Part shown: positions 26,010 to 34,803 of the stretch, one piece after another
Position numbering within the stretch: the first letter of the stretch is position 1
How the letters are laid out: each line of letters begins with the position of its first letter
Origin: an uncultured Erysipelotrichaceae bacterium
Lineage (GTDB): Bacteria; Bacillota_I; Bacilli_A; RF39; UBA660
Length of the DNA: 64,000 bases
NCBI GenBank assembly: GCA_902795975.1
Contig: CADBNE010000029.1
Location: 22,696 to 86,695, forward strand
Reading direction: 5' to 3'
Program-made: the position numbers and the translations under genes
The notes under the pieces: model-generated
Told to the model about the DNA's origin: nothing
The model's input: only the letters and a program-made list of their open reading frames with translations
Databases searched by the model: none

Positions 26010-26075
26010 TATTTTCTCTATTTACATTAAAAAATCTACTATTTTTTTCTTTTAATTTACTTTACATATTTAATA

Positions 26076-27539
26076 TTATATTACTATAGCAAACAAATTA
26101 CCTGAACCCTTATTTACTAATTTACCTATTGTTTGTTGTAATTTAAACCTAGCTCCTTCTGGCATTAAAGATAACTTAGCTTGAATACCTTCTTTTACTA
26201 TATTATCTATACTTCTACCAAATATTTCACTTTTCCATATATTATCTTCATCTTTAATTAAATGATCTATTAATTCTTTACTTTGTACTTCAGTTCCTAT
26301 TATTGGTTCAAATGTAGATTCTACATCTACTCTTATCATATGTATAGAAGGCGCTATAGCTTTAAGTTTTATACCATATCTACTTCCTTGTTTTATTACT
26401 TCTGGTTTTTCTAATTTCATATCCTTTAATGTAGGATTTGCTACTCCATACCCTGTTGATTTAACCATAGCTAATGCATCTTTTATTTCATCATATGTTT
26501 CTTTTGCTTGATTATATTCTTGAAATAAACTAATTATATCTGCTCTACTAGTTACTTCTACACCAACTATATCCTTTAATACTTCACTATATAGACTTTC
26601 TTCAGATTCAAGATTTATTGTTACTATACCTGTAGATGCATCTACATTTGATATATATGATTTTGATATATATTTACATTCTTCAAAATGATATAAAATT
26701 GTATCAATATCTCTTAATTTATCAACTTCAATTACACTTTCCTTAATAGCTGTTATATACTCTTTTTTTAGCCAATAATCTGGTGATAATGCAGCTATCC
26801 AATCTGGCATATTAACACTTACTTCCAATACAGGGAACTCATATAATGCCTCTTGTAATATATTATAAATATCTTTTTCATTCATATTCTCTATACTTAT
26901 AGGAATTACAGGTACATCATATTCATCTGATAATCTATTTGATAAATTTATTGTTTCTTCTAATGTAGGATGAGATGTATTTAATATAACTATAAATGGT
27001 TTTCCTATACTTTTTAATTCACTAACAACTCTCATTTCAGCTTCTTCATATGCTTCTCTTTTTATTTCACTAAATGAACCATCTGTAGTTACTACTACCC
27101 CTATACTAGAATGATCTTTAATTACTTTTGATGTACCTATTTCTGCTGCTTCTACAAATGGTATTTCTTCATCATACCAAGGTGTTCTTACCATTCTAGG
27201 TCCATTTTCATCTTCGTATCCTTTAGCACCTTCTACTATGTATCCTACACAATCAACCATCCTAATACTTGTTGTAAAATCATTTATTTTAATATTTGTT
27301 GCTGTACTTGGAACAAACTTTGGTTCAGTTGTCATAATAGTTCTTCCATTAGCTGACTGAGGTATTTCATCTAAACATCTTTTTCTCATATATTCATCTT
27401 CAATATTGGGTACAACTAAATTTTCTATAAATTTCTTTATAAATGTAGACTTTCCTGTTCTAACAGCACCAACTACTCCAAGATATATCTCACCATTAGT
27501 ACGTGCTGTTATATCTTTAATAATATCTAATTTATCCAT
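26076..27539 (-). CDS. spoIVA: Stage IV sporulation protein A (coat morphogenetic ATPase)
   Basis: SpoIVA polymerises by ATP hydrolysis into the basement layer of the spore coat on the forespore surface. 487 aa, close to the usual 492. The N-terminal TRAFAC-type NTPase has the Walker A loop GVVGAVRTGKSTF and highly conserved blocks such as IPQSANGRTIMTTEPKF, VDCVGYIVEGA and RTPWYDEEIPFVEAAEIGT. The C-terminal assembly region is present to the end (NKGSGNLFAIVI). Clear evidence of an endospore programme. Confidence 0.97.
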   Translation of the reverse strand: MDKLDIIKDITARTNGEIYLGVVGAVRTGKSTFIKKFIENLVVPNIEDEYMRKRCLDEIPQSANGRTIMTTEPKFVPSTATNIKINDFTTSIRMVDCVGYIVEGAKGYEDENGPRMVRTPWYDEEIPFVEAAEIGTSKVIKDHSSIGVVVTTDGSFSEIKREAYEEAEMRVVSELKSIGKPFIVILNTSHPTLEETINLSNRLSDEYDVPVIPISIENMNEKDIYNILQEALYEFPVLEVSVNMPDWIAALSPDYWLKKEYITAIKESVIEVDKLRDIDTILYHFEECKYISKSYISNVDASTGIVTINLESEESLYSEVLKDIVGVEVTSRADIISLFQEYNQAKETYDEIKDALAMVKSTGYGVANPTLKDMKLEKPEVIKQGSRYGIKLKAIAPSIHMIRVDVESTFEPIIGTEVQSKELIDHLIKDEDNIWKSEIFGRSIDNIVKEGIQAKLSLMPEGARFKLQQTIGKLVNKGSGNLFAIVI

Positions 27540-27579
27540 ATCTTCCCTACTTTCCTAGTATAAATATATGCAACAAAAA

Positions 27580-27606
27580 AAGTGTTATTACAAACACTTT
27601 TTTAAT
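27580..27606 (-). terminator. Terminator after the WXG100-like pair
   Basis: Minus strand AAAGTGTT-TGTAA-TAACACTTT followed by TTTT; separates the 28160-27602 unit from spoIVA. Confidence 0.8.
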
Positions 27607-27868
27607 CTTCATTTCTAATTAAATCATTTACCAATGCATCAGCATATCCATTTATTTGTTCAACAAAATTTGGAATTCTTTCTACAGTATTATCAAAAGT
27701 ATTTCTTACACTTTTAGCTGTATCACCAGACCACATTGGTCCATCATAACTTATTTCACTGTAATCATCTTTCATAACATTTACTAATTCATCAATTTGA
27801 CCAGCTAATACTTTTAATTCACTAGCAAGTTTCATTACTTCAGAATAACTTAAAACATCATTCTTCAA
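27602..27868 (-). CDS. WXG100-like small helical protein
   Basis: 88 aa, two predicted helices joined near a central MWSGDTA motif (W-S-G), matching the WXG100/ESAT-6 hairpin pattern for size and layout. These proteins are usually type VII secretion substrates, dimerising with a partner. TTG start at 27868 after GAGGTG; overlaps the upstream gene by 11 nt. No EssC-type ATPase is visible in this window, so the export route is unproven. Confidence 0.65.
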   Translation of the reverse strand: MKNDVLSYSEVMKLASELKVLAGQIDELVNVMKDDYSEISYDGPMWSGDTAKSVRNTFDNTVERIPNFVEQINGYADALVNDLIRNED

Positions 27869-28160
27869 TAGACTTCACCTCGCTATTTATTCCATTCTTT
27901 TCTACTTGACAATATGCTGATGAAATATTTGTCAAAGTACTACCAGTACTAGATGCTAATTCTACTAATTTATATACTACCTTAGTATTTGCAAGTAATG
28001 GTTTACAATATTCTTCTAATATTTCATCTTTAACATTATCTTCAAGTTTTTCATTTATTTCATATAACTTATCTAATAACTGTTTTAACACACTGGCTTC
28101 TTCTTGTAATTTACTACCTATTACTTTAGATTTATCATAATCAATATACATATTATTCAT
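27858..28160 (-). CDS. Small helical protein, possible WXG100-superfamily partner
   Basis: 100 aa, all-helical: YDKSKVIGSKLQEEASVLKQLLDKLYEINEKL, a short turn, then a second helix LLANTKVVYKLVELASS and NISSAYCQVEK. No W-x-G is present, but the length, helix layout and overlap with the WXG100-like gene suggest a partner. Preceded closely (15 nt) by the tethered pseudo-mutase gene. Confidence 0.5.
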   Translation of the reverse strand: MNNMYIDYDKSKVIGSKLQEEASVLKQLLDKLYEINEKLEDNVKDEILEEYCKPLLANTKVVYKLVELASSTGSTLTNISSAYCQVEKNGINSEVKSIEE

Positions 28161-28175
28161 ATTAACACCCCAATA

Positions 28176-29774
28176 TTAAATAATACCTAATGAGAAATAT
28201 AAATATATAATTACAGCTAACAATATTCCAACTACTATAAATAGAATTTTTTTATTTTTTCCATTTTTCTTTGTACTTTCATCATCTGGCAATACAACTA
28301 AATTATTTTTCATAGGTTCTGGTGCTCCAAATGATTTTGCAATCAATTTAGCTACATCTATAAATGAGCCATTTGATTTAAATACTATATCTACTATTCT
28401 TATTTCCTTATCAATAAGTAAAAATGGTGTCTTTTGAGATAAATCAACTAATTCCATTGTATCTGTTAATTTAAATGTATATCTTATACCATATAATGAA
28501 CTAAATATTAATCTGTAATTTTTATTAATTCCTTGATTATATGTTATATTAATACACTTATCTATTTCTTTAAGATTCTTTTTTAATTGATCAATTGTTC
28601 TTGCATCACTATTTGGTTCATATAATTGACAATCTACAATTATTAAATCATATGTTGATTGATTTATATAAGCTGCTAAATATTGACTTATAATATCAAA
28701 TCTCTTTTTCTTATCCTCAATTGGCCAAACACTTAAATTACTTTTAAATTCTTTTCTACCACCATTTAATGTTTTTGTAATATATGGAATTCTCTCTTTA
28801 TCAGCAATCACAAGTATTTTCTTTTCTTCTGGTATTTGCTCTAAGAAATATATTTCAGGATATTCATCTTGAAATGCATATGGTATTTCAGGTAATCCAG
28901 TTACACTAAATAATGCATTAACATGAATATTTTCTGGAACATTACTAGTTGGGAAAAATTTCTTTGGATTCAATACTGTAGTTAAAAATTTTGTACCTAC
29001 ATTATTACCATAAGTAAACATAAATAAGCTATCTCCATTACGTAATAAATTTTCTCTTATAGTAACAAATCCATTTATACTATCATCTGTCATACCTTGA
29101 TCATATTTTTTCTTTATAGTACCTGCATAATCAGTCCATACTTCTCCAACACCACTAACCATCATTTTATAGAAGTTAGCAATATCATCATGATTACCAT
29201 CTTTTACATATTTACTACCACATATAGAAGCAATTTTCAAAATAGGATAAAATCTTATAACTCTATTTTTAAATTCAGTTATACACTTATTACCTATTTT
29301 TAAATCACTTAAACTACTATCTCCAAGAATTAAATGAACATATATTTCTTTTATTCCCTTACTTTGTGCAAGTTCAACATATTTCATAAATTCTTCATAT
29401 CTTTTTTTATTAACTCTATTACCTAATGAAAACATAACATGTAATCTTGAATTATTTTCAATAGCAATATCTATACTCTTATTAACAATTTCATTAGATA
29501 AAAATTCATTCTTTTCAAATTTTTTCTTTAATATTTCATCCTTTGTTGTTGGATTACCAAATGTTGAAAAATTATAGTATCCATCCTTAAAATTAGATGC
29601 TTCTCCTGCATTATTCCCTATAAATTCTCCTGAAGCTTGTAATAATTTAAAAGGATATGCAGTAATCAATTTTGAAAATGTTGGCATTCCTTCTTTTGAA
29701 TAAACCTCAAATGATTTAGCTGTTTCTACACCAAATCCATTCATTAAAAATAAAACAGTTTTCTTTTCATTCAT
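28176..29774 (-). CDS. Membrane-tethered phosphoglycerate-mutase-like pseudoenzyme
   Basis: 532 aa. The N-terminal two thirds align with the alkaline-phosphatase/GpmI fold: TVLFLMNGFGVETAKSF in place of VLCILDGCGIREESDGN, YPFKLLQASGEFIGNN versus YPHSILQASGPYVGLP of the true GpmI at 31530-33053. The metal Asp (LDG) is Asn (MNG), and the nucleophile serine segment GTSEVGH is missing (EASNFKDG). The C-terminus adds a Lys-rich linker and one transmembrane helix (NKKILFIVVGILLAVIIYLYF). I infer a non-catalytic, tail-anchored scaffold or sensor. ATG at 29774 follows AGGTGATAAT. Just upstream of the WXG100-like pair and spoIVA. Confidence 0.65.
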   Translation of the reverse strand: MNEKKTVLFLMNGFGVETAKSFEVYSKEGMPTFSKLITAYPFKLLQASGEFIGNNAGEASNFKDGYYNFSTFGNPTTKDEILKKKFEKNEFLSNEIVNKSIDIAIENNSRLHVMFSLGNRVNKKRYEEFMKYVELAQSKGIKEIYVHLILGDSSLSDLKIGNKCITEFKNRVIRFYPILKIASICGSKYVKDGNHDDIANFYKMMVSGVGEVWTDYAGTIKKKYDQGMTDDSINGFVTIRENLLRNGDSLFMFTYGNNVGTKFLTTVLNPKKFFPTSNVPENIHVNALFSVTGLPEIPYAFQDEYPEIYFLEQIPEEKKILVIADKERIPYITKTLNGGRKEFKSNLSVWPIEDKKKRFDIISQYLAAYINQSTYDLIIVDCQLYEPNSDARTIDQLKKNLKEIDKCINITYNQGINKNYRLIFSSLYGIRYTFKLTDTMELVDLSQKTPFLLIDKEIRIVDIVFKSNGSFIDVAKLIAKSFGAPEPMKNNLVVLPDDESTKKNGKNKKILFIVVGILLAVIIYLYFSLGII

Positions 29775-29854
29775 ATTATCACCTATTATACTCATTAAAA
29801 TTATATCATATTTTTTTATAAATTCCACTCATTTAGAACTTTTTATTTTATAAT

Positions 29855-30280
29855 TTACATCTCTATTTTATTTCCTAAATATAATATATCATCTACATCT
29901 TTATATATAATATTTCCAAACTCTATATTTTTAATATTAACATCATCATAAAATATATAATAATTATCTTTATATAAATAAAAATATTTAGTATCAATAT
30001 CTAATATATCATCTATACAATATAAAAATTTAGTTAGTATTGTTTTTATATGTAAATCAGCTTTACTATAATATTCTGATACATCAACATTATCTTCTAT
30101 AAATTCAACTACTATATAATTATTATCTTTATAAAGATTAACATCATAAAATCCTTTTAACTTAATATCATAGTATTTTTCTAGTTTATTTATAATATCA
30201 TTACATAATTCTTCATTATCAATTTTTTCCTTTATTTTTAAATAAATAACTAAGTTATCCACATTATATTCTACTTTCAA
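29855..30280 (-). CDS. Unknown acidic protein (141 aa)
   Basis: Not recognised. Soluble, rich in Asp, Tyr, Ile and Lys, predicted alternating strands and helices, without membrane segment. The ending (VNIKNIEFGNIIYKDVDDILYLGNKI) looks like paired strands. TTG start after GGTGATAAT. It lies between the pseudo-mutase gene and the engB terminator, both on the minus strand. Confidence 0.5.
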   Translation of the reverse strand: MKVEYNVDNLVIYLKIKEKIDNEELCNDIINKLEKYYDIKLKGFYDVNLYKDNNYIVVEFIEDNVDVSEYYSKADLHIKTILTKFLYCIDDILDIDTKYFYLYKDNYYIFYDDVNIKNIEFGNIIYKDVDDILYLGNKIEM

Positions 30281-30308
30281 ATTATCACCAATATATAGTA
30301 TGAAAAAA

Positions 30309-30336
30309 CAAAAAAATAGTGAAAATCACTATTTTT
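30309..30336 (-). terminator. Terminator after engB
   Basis: Minus strand AAATAGTGA-TTT-TCACTATTT followed by TTTTG. Confidence 0.8.
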
Positions 30337-30919
30337 ATATTTTTGTCCTATTAATTTTTTCGTATACTTCACTTTTTCCAACTTTAGTAACATTAGAGAA
30401 CATTATAAAATCATCACCTACTACTAAATCTAAATCATTTAATAATATATTACGTTGCTTTTGATGTGAAGTAATTCCTACTTTATCTGTTTTAGTAGCA
30501 ACTATTGTTACAGGTATTTTATAATGTTTTAAAAAATTATACATCATAATATCATCTTTACTTGGTTTATGACGAAAATCAATTAACATAAATACTTGTT
30601 TTAAATTAGGTCTATTTTGCAAATAGTCTTCCATCATTAATCCAAATTTTTTTTGTTTAGCACGACTAAGTGCTGCAAAACCATATCCTGGAGCATCAAC
30701 TAAATAAAATTCTTCATTTACTAAATAAAAATTTATTGTTTGAGTTTTACCTGGTGTTGCAGATGTTCTCGCATAATTTTTTCTATTAATAAGTGTATTT
30801 ATAAAACTACTTTTTCCAACATTAGATCTTCCTACTAATAAGTATTCTGGTTTACCATCATTAGGATATTGACTACGTCTAACCGCACTTATTACTAGGT
30901 CAACACTATTTATTTTCAT
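30335..30919 (-). CDS. engB: Ribosome biogenesis GTPase YsxC/EngB
   Basis: Essential GTPase in large-subunit assembly, 194 aa. Motifs: G1 GRSNVGKSSF, G2/G3 SATPGKTQTINFYLV and VDAPGYGFA, G4 ATKTDKVG. Length and the RPNLKQVFMLIDFRHKPSKDD stretch are typical. Preceded by its own promoter at 30974-30946. Confidence 0.96.
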   Translation of the reverse strand: MKINSVDLVISAVRRSQYPNDGKPEYLLVGRSNVGKSSFINTLINRKNYARTSATPGKTQTINFYLVNEEFYLVDAPGYGFAALSRAKQKKFGLMMEDYLQNRPNLKQVFMLIDFRHKPSKDDIMMYNFLKHYKIPVTIVATKTDKVGITSHQKQRNILLNDLDLVVGDDFIMFSNVTKVGKSEVYEKINRTKI

Positions 30920-30945
30920 ACTATCTCTCCTTGGGAAACGTTATA

Positions 30946-30974
30946 AGTATAACATTTAACATTATATTTGTCAA
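30946..30974 (-). promoter_or_regulatory. Promoter of engB
   Basis: Minus strand TTGACA (30974-30969), 17-nt spacer, TATACT (30951-30946). It overlaps the last codons of the upstream membrane-protein gene. Confidence 0.8.
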
Positions 30975-31537
30975 AGATGATTACCTAAACGATGTTTTTT
31001 TGTCTTCTTTGAAAATACTAACCAATATATGATTATTGTAATATATAATCCAAAAGATGCTAAATTACCAACAAGTACCATTGGATATGTATTAACTAAT
31101 ACCATTAAAAAATCATATTTTAAATAATGTGCCATTGATAACATAAATAATGAATTAACTAATATAAAATAATAAAATATTAATATTACATATTTATATT
31201 TTAATGGTCTTCTCTTGTTTCTTAAAATAGAAGTAATTAATATTAAAGATATTATTATATTCGTTAAATATAAATATATATTTTTATAAAAATTAGGACT
31301 AAAAAATGTAGTAAATTTATCTAATATATCTTTACCAAATTTAAATAATATTACTCCTATAACAATTGTATTAAATATATAGTATAGAAAATTAGCATTT
31401 TTATTATTAATATTAAAACCTATTATTAATATTAATAATAATGCCAAAGCAGCAAATATAGGAAAAGACTTAACGCTTATAAACATATCAGCATATAATT
31501 TAAATGCATCAAATAAATTATAGTTTATACTAGTCAT
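30971..31537 (-). CDS. Integral membrane protein, unknown
   Basis: 188 aa with about five hydrophobic segments and a basic C-terminus (FSKKTKKHRLGNHL). No family recognised. Its ATG overlaps the gpmI stop (ATGACTAG), so it is cotranslated with gpmI. A distant similarity to other short five-helix membrane proteins in Bacillota is possible but not established here. Confidence 0.6.
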   Translation of the reverse strand: MTSINYNLFDAFKLYADMFISVKSFPIFAALALLLILIIGFNINNKNANFLYYIFNTIVIGVILFKFGKDILDKFTTFFSPNFYKNIYLYLTNIIISLILITSILRNKRRPLKYKYVILIFYYFILVNSLFMLSMAHYLKYDFLMVLVNTYPMVLVGNLASFGLYITIIIYWLVFSKKTKKHRLGNHL

Positions 31538-33053
31538 TTACAAGTATATCTCCTGTCATTTCCTTTGGTACTTCCATACCTAATAAATATAGCATTGTAG
31601 GTGCTACATCAGCTAATTTACCATCTTTAAGCGTAATGCCTTCTTTAGTAACTATACAAGGTACTGGATTAGTTGTATGACTTGTTACAGGATTATGATT
31701 ACTATCCCACATCATATCACAATTACCATGATCTGCTATTATAATAAGTATTCCATCTAATTCTTCTACTACTTTAGTATATATTTTACTTAAACATTTA
31801 TCCATATGTTCTACAGCAGCTACTGCAGCTTCATATACACCAGTATGGCCTACCATATCTCCATTAGCTAAATTCATAATAGTTACATCATAATTTCCAA
31901 CTTCATTCAAGAAGTTTTCTGTAACTTCATATACACTCATTTCTGGTTTTAAATCATAAGTAGCAACTTTAGGAGAAGGTATTAATATCTTCTTCATATC
32001 ATCATATTCTACTTCTTTACCACCATCAAAGAAGAATGTTACATGTGGATATTTTTCTGTTTCAGCTATTCTTAATTGACTTACTCCATTATTATGTAAA
32101 TAATCAACTAATATATTTTTTAAATCTAAATCATTAAATGCATGTGGACAAGTAACTGTCTCTGTAACTGGATACATAGTTAATACTTTTAAATTATTAT
32201 ATTCAATTACATCTAAACCTTTTTCATTAGCAAGACTCTTATATGCATTTGGATTAGAAAGTAGAGTAAACATTTCTCTTATTCTATCTTTTCTAAAATT
32301 AAATGTTATAACTCCATCATTATCTTTAATAGGCATCTTATTAATAATACCTGGAATTACAAATTCATCAGTTATACCATTATCATAATTTTCATTAACT
32401 AATTCAGTATAATTACTATATTCTTTACCTATTCCATAGCATATAGCATCATAAGATAACTTTAATCTATCAAAATTATTATCTCTATCCATACCATAAT
32501 ATCTGCCATTTATAGTAGAAATACATCCTATACCTAATTCTTTTATTTTAGCATCTACTATATCTAAATATTTTAGTGCACTCTTTTCATATGTATCTCT
32601 ACCATCTAAACATAAATCTAAGTATACATTATTTACATCATACATTTTACACATATCTAAAAGTGCTAAAAGATGATTTATATGAGAATGTACACCTCCA
32701 TCTGATAATAAACCAAATAAATGTAAATTTGAATTATTATTCTTTACATGATTTATTACTTCTAATAATTCTTTATTATTATAAAAAGTTTTATCTTCTA
32801 TAGAAGCTGTTATTGCTTCTAATGGTTGTAATGCTATACGCCCTGAGCCTAAATTCATATGTCCAACTTCACTTGTACCCATTTGTCCTTCAGGAAGTCC
32901 TACATAAGGACCACTAGCTTGAAGAATAGAATGTGGATATTTAGAAAATAACATATCTAATGTAGGTGTAGTAGCATTTTTAAATGCGTTTCCATCACTT
33001 TCTTCTCTTATTCCGCAACCATCTAATATACATAATACCATTGGTTTTTTCAT
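31530..33053 (-). CDS. gpmI: Phosphoglycerate mutase, 2,3-bisphosphoglycerate-independent
   Basis: Glycolytic enzyme interconverting 3- and 2-phosphoglycerate, using two Mn ions. 507 aa. Complete motifs: LCILDGCGIREESDGN, MGTSEVGHMNLGSGR (nucleophile Ser), DGGVHSHINHL, LDGRDTYEKSA, NFRKDRIREM, NLANGDMVGHTG, IADHGNCDMMWD, PVTSHTTNPVP. In contrast with the related gene at 28176-29774, all metal ligands are present. Confidence 0.97.
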   Translation of the reverse strand: MKKPMVLCILDGCGIREESDGNAFKNATTPTLDMLFSKYPHSILQASGPYVGLPEGQMGTSEVGHMNLGSGRIALQPLEAITASIEDKTFYNNKELLEVINHVKNNNSNLHLFGLLSDGGVHSHINHLLALLDMCKMYDVNNVYLDLCLDGRDTYEKSALKYLDIVDAKIKELGIGCISTINGRYYGMDRDNNFDRLKLSYDAICYGIGKEYSNYTELVNENYDNGITDEFVIPGIINKMPIKDNDGVITFNFRKDRIREMFTLLSNPNAYKSLANEKGLDVIEYNNLKVLTMYPVTETVTCPHAFNDLDLKNILVDYLHNNGVSQLRIAETEKYPHVTFFFDGGKEVEYDDMKKILIPSPKVATYDLKPEMSVYEVTENFLNEVGNYDVTIMNLANGDMVGHTGVYEAAVAAVEHMDKCLSKIYTKVVEELDGILIIIADHGNCDMMWDSNHNPVTSHTTNPVPCIVTKEGITLKDGKLADVAPTMLYLLGMEVPKEMTGDILVND

Positions 33054-33088
33054 TTATATCACCCAATACAATTATAAATAAAAACACT

Positions 33089-33121
33089 AAAAAAGTAAAT
33101 AATACTAATCATTATTTACTT
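33089..33121 (-). terminator. Terminator after the histidine kinase
   Basis: Minus strand AAGTAAATAAT-(9 nt)-ATTATTTACTT then TTTT: 11-bp stem. Confidence 0.8.
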
Positions 33122-34283
33122 ATATAATGCTATATAATGGTAAACTAATTTTAGCTGTTGTACCAACAATATTATTAAAATATTTAAGTGTTCCATCATG
33201 TGCTTCTACTATCTCTTTAGAAAGTGCTACTCCTAATCCTGTACCATCTTTTTTAGTAGTATAAAATGGTTCATATATTTTATCCATAATACTATTTTCT
33301 ATACCTGTACCATTATCAATAATTTCTACTACAACATTACTACTATCTAAATATGAATTAATTATTATTTTACTAGATTCTGCTTCATAACTATTTTTAA
33401 TCATATTAGTTATTACTTGAGATAATCTATTATAATCTCCATTAATAAATACTTCATCTTCACTACAATTTAATTCAATATCAAATTTTTTTAAATTTAA
33501 TATTGAAGAAATAGTATCTTCTAATAACATATTTATATCCATTATATCTTGATTAATATTATCTTTATTTACTAGTAAAAAATCTTGTAATAATATTAAC
33601 ATTTTATCTATTTCTCTAGAAATAATTGGTACATATTTCTTAAATGATTCTATATCGTTATTATCGAATAAATCTATATATGCTTTACAAACTGCTAAAG
33701 GATTTTTTATTTCATGTGATATTTTAAATAATGATTTTCTAATTTCATTTTCTTTTTTTAAATCTTTATATTCTAAATGATAATTAATTACTTCTTCACC
33801 ATTATTTATTGTATAAAATACTAAATTAGCAATTAATATAAAATCTATTATATACATATAATAAATTAATGATAAAGAATTAAATAATATATATATGAAA
33901 GAGATTATAGATATTACACCAATATACTGTTTAGTATTTTTATTTTTATTAATTAATATACCAAATATTAAACTAAATATATAATATATTATATAATCTG
34001 TATTAAAGAAAAATAAAGAAGATAAAATAGATAATATACATAACATACTAATATTATTTTTCTTTAATGATATAAATATAGGTATTGTTATTAATAGACA
34101 AGTTAAAATAATATTTAAATTTATTTTTGATATAAAATAAAACGTACTAATATAAGTAAAACATAATACAAGTTTTTGTTTTTTTTCGTCAAAATTCTTA
34201 TTTGCTACAACATAAAATAAATAACATAATACAGGAAATAACATAACAACTATACTAATAATTAAAGTTTCAAATACATTCAT
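33120..34283 (-). CDS. Membrane sensor histidine kinase, KinB-like
   Basis: 387 aa. About six transmembrane helices fill the first 165 residues with no large external domain, as in KinB. Dimerisation/phosphoacceptor HEIKNPLAV with His about 190, then catalytic domain boxes: NMIKNSYEA (N), DNGTGI (G1), PFYTTKKDGTGLGVAL (F and G2). No receiver or cognate regulator gene adjoins. A Spo0A-type box sits in its promoter region, so it may feed the sporulation phosphorelay; this is inference. Confidence 0.85.
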   Translation of the reverse strand: MNVFETLIISIVVMLFPVLCYLFYVVANKNFDEKKQKLVLCFTYISTFYFISKINLNIILTCLLITIPIFISLKKNNISMLCILSILSSLFFFNTDYIIYYIFSLIFGILINKNKNTKQYIGVISIISFIYILFNSLSLIYYMYIIDFILIANLVFYTINNGEEVINYHLEYKDLKKENEIRKSLFKISHEIKNPLAVCKAYIDLFDNNDIESFKKYVPIISREIDKMLILLQDFLLVNKDNINQDIMDINMLLEDTISSILNLKKFDIELNCSEDEVFINGDYNRLSQVITNMIKNSYEAESSKIIINSYLDSSNVVVEIIDNGTGIENSIMDKIYEPFYTTKKDGTGLGVALSKEIVEAHDGTLKYFNNIVGTTAKISLPLYSII

Positions 34284-34326
34284 ATGACCACCTATATTTA
34301 TTATAGATTATACATGTGTCTAAAAA

Positions 34327-34333
34327 TGTCGAA
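34327..34333. promoter_or_regulatory. Candidate Spo0A box upstream of the kinase
   Basis: TGTCGAA on the plus strand; reading toward the kinase, TTCGACA is 14 nt ahead of TATAAT (34312-34307). It abuts the T run of the preceding terminator, so coincidence with a terminator tail is possible. Confidence 0.5.
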
Positions 34334-34362
34334 AAAAAAAGCGAATATTATTCGCTTAATTC
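34333..34362 (-). terminator. Terminator after the IIB-like gene
   Basis: Minus strand AGCGAATA-ATATTCGCT followed by a long T run; strong stem overlapping the final codons. Confidence 0.85.
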
Positions 34363-34668
34363 ATTTATACACTTTATAATTTGTTTAGCATTTTCTCCTA
34401 ATATTATTTTTAATTGATTATCAATCTCTACTATTCCTTGAGCACCTAATTTTTGAATTGCTTCCTTATCAGCAAGACTAACATCCTTTAAATCAACTAC
34501 AAATCTAGATTTATTTACTTCATATTTAATAATATTATCTTTTCCACCTAGTAGTTCTACTAGTTTATTTGCTTCAAATTTAAAGTCTCTTTTTTTAGTT
34601 TTTGCTATTGCAATAGCAACTATAACTAAAACTATTCCTATAATTATATATTGTATATATGGTTCCAT
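34348..34668 (-). CDS. Membrane-anchored PTS IIB-like protein lacking the phosphocysteine
   Basis: 106 aa: one transmembrane helix (about 5-25) followed by a glucose-family EIIB fold, KLVELLGGKDNIIKYEVNKSRFVVDLKDVS...LGAQGIVEIDNQLKIILG. The normal D-x-CxTRLR phosphorylation site reads EVNKSRF with Asn for Cys, so it cannot carry phosphate. Small TM-IIB-like proteins of this sort are seen in Bacillota; possibly regulatory. ATG at 34668 follows AAGGTGATTTTA. Confidence 0.7.
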   Translation of the reverse strand: MEPYIQYIIIGIVLVIVAIAIAKTKKRDFKFEANKLVELLGGKDNIIKYEVNKSRFVVDLKDVSLADKEAIQKLGAQGIVEIDNQLKIILGENAKQIIKCINELSE

Positions 34669-34803
34669 TAAAATCACCTTATGACAATTATACTATAAAT
34701 TAGTAAAAAAATAAACCTTTATATTTATACAAATAAAGACATTATTTACCAAATATAATTGTATAATTTAAATAATTAGTGTAATATAATTAGAGGTGAT
34801 TAG

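Noticed and set aside
34348..34668. Functional PTS EIIB component
   Set aside because: Phosphorylatable cysteine absent and no EIIA/EIIC neighbours.
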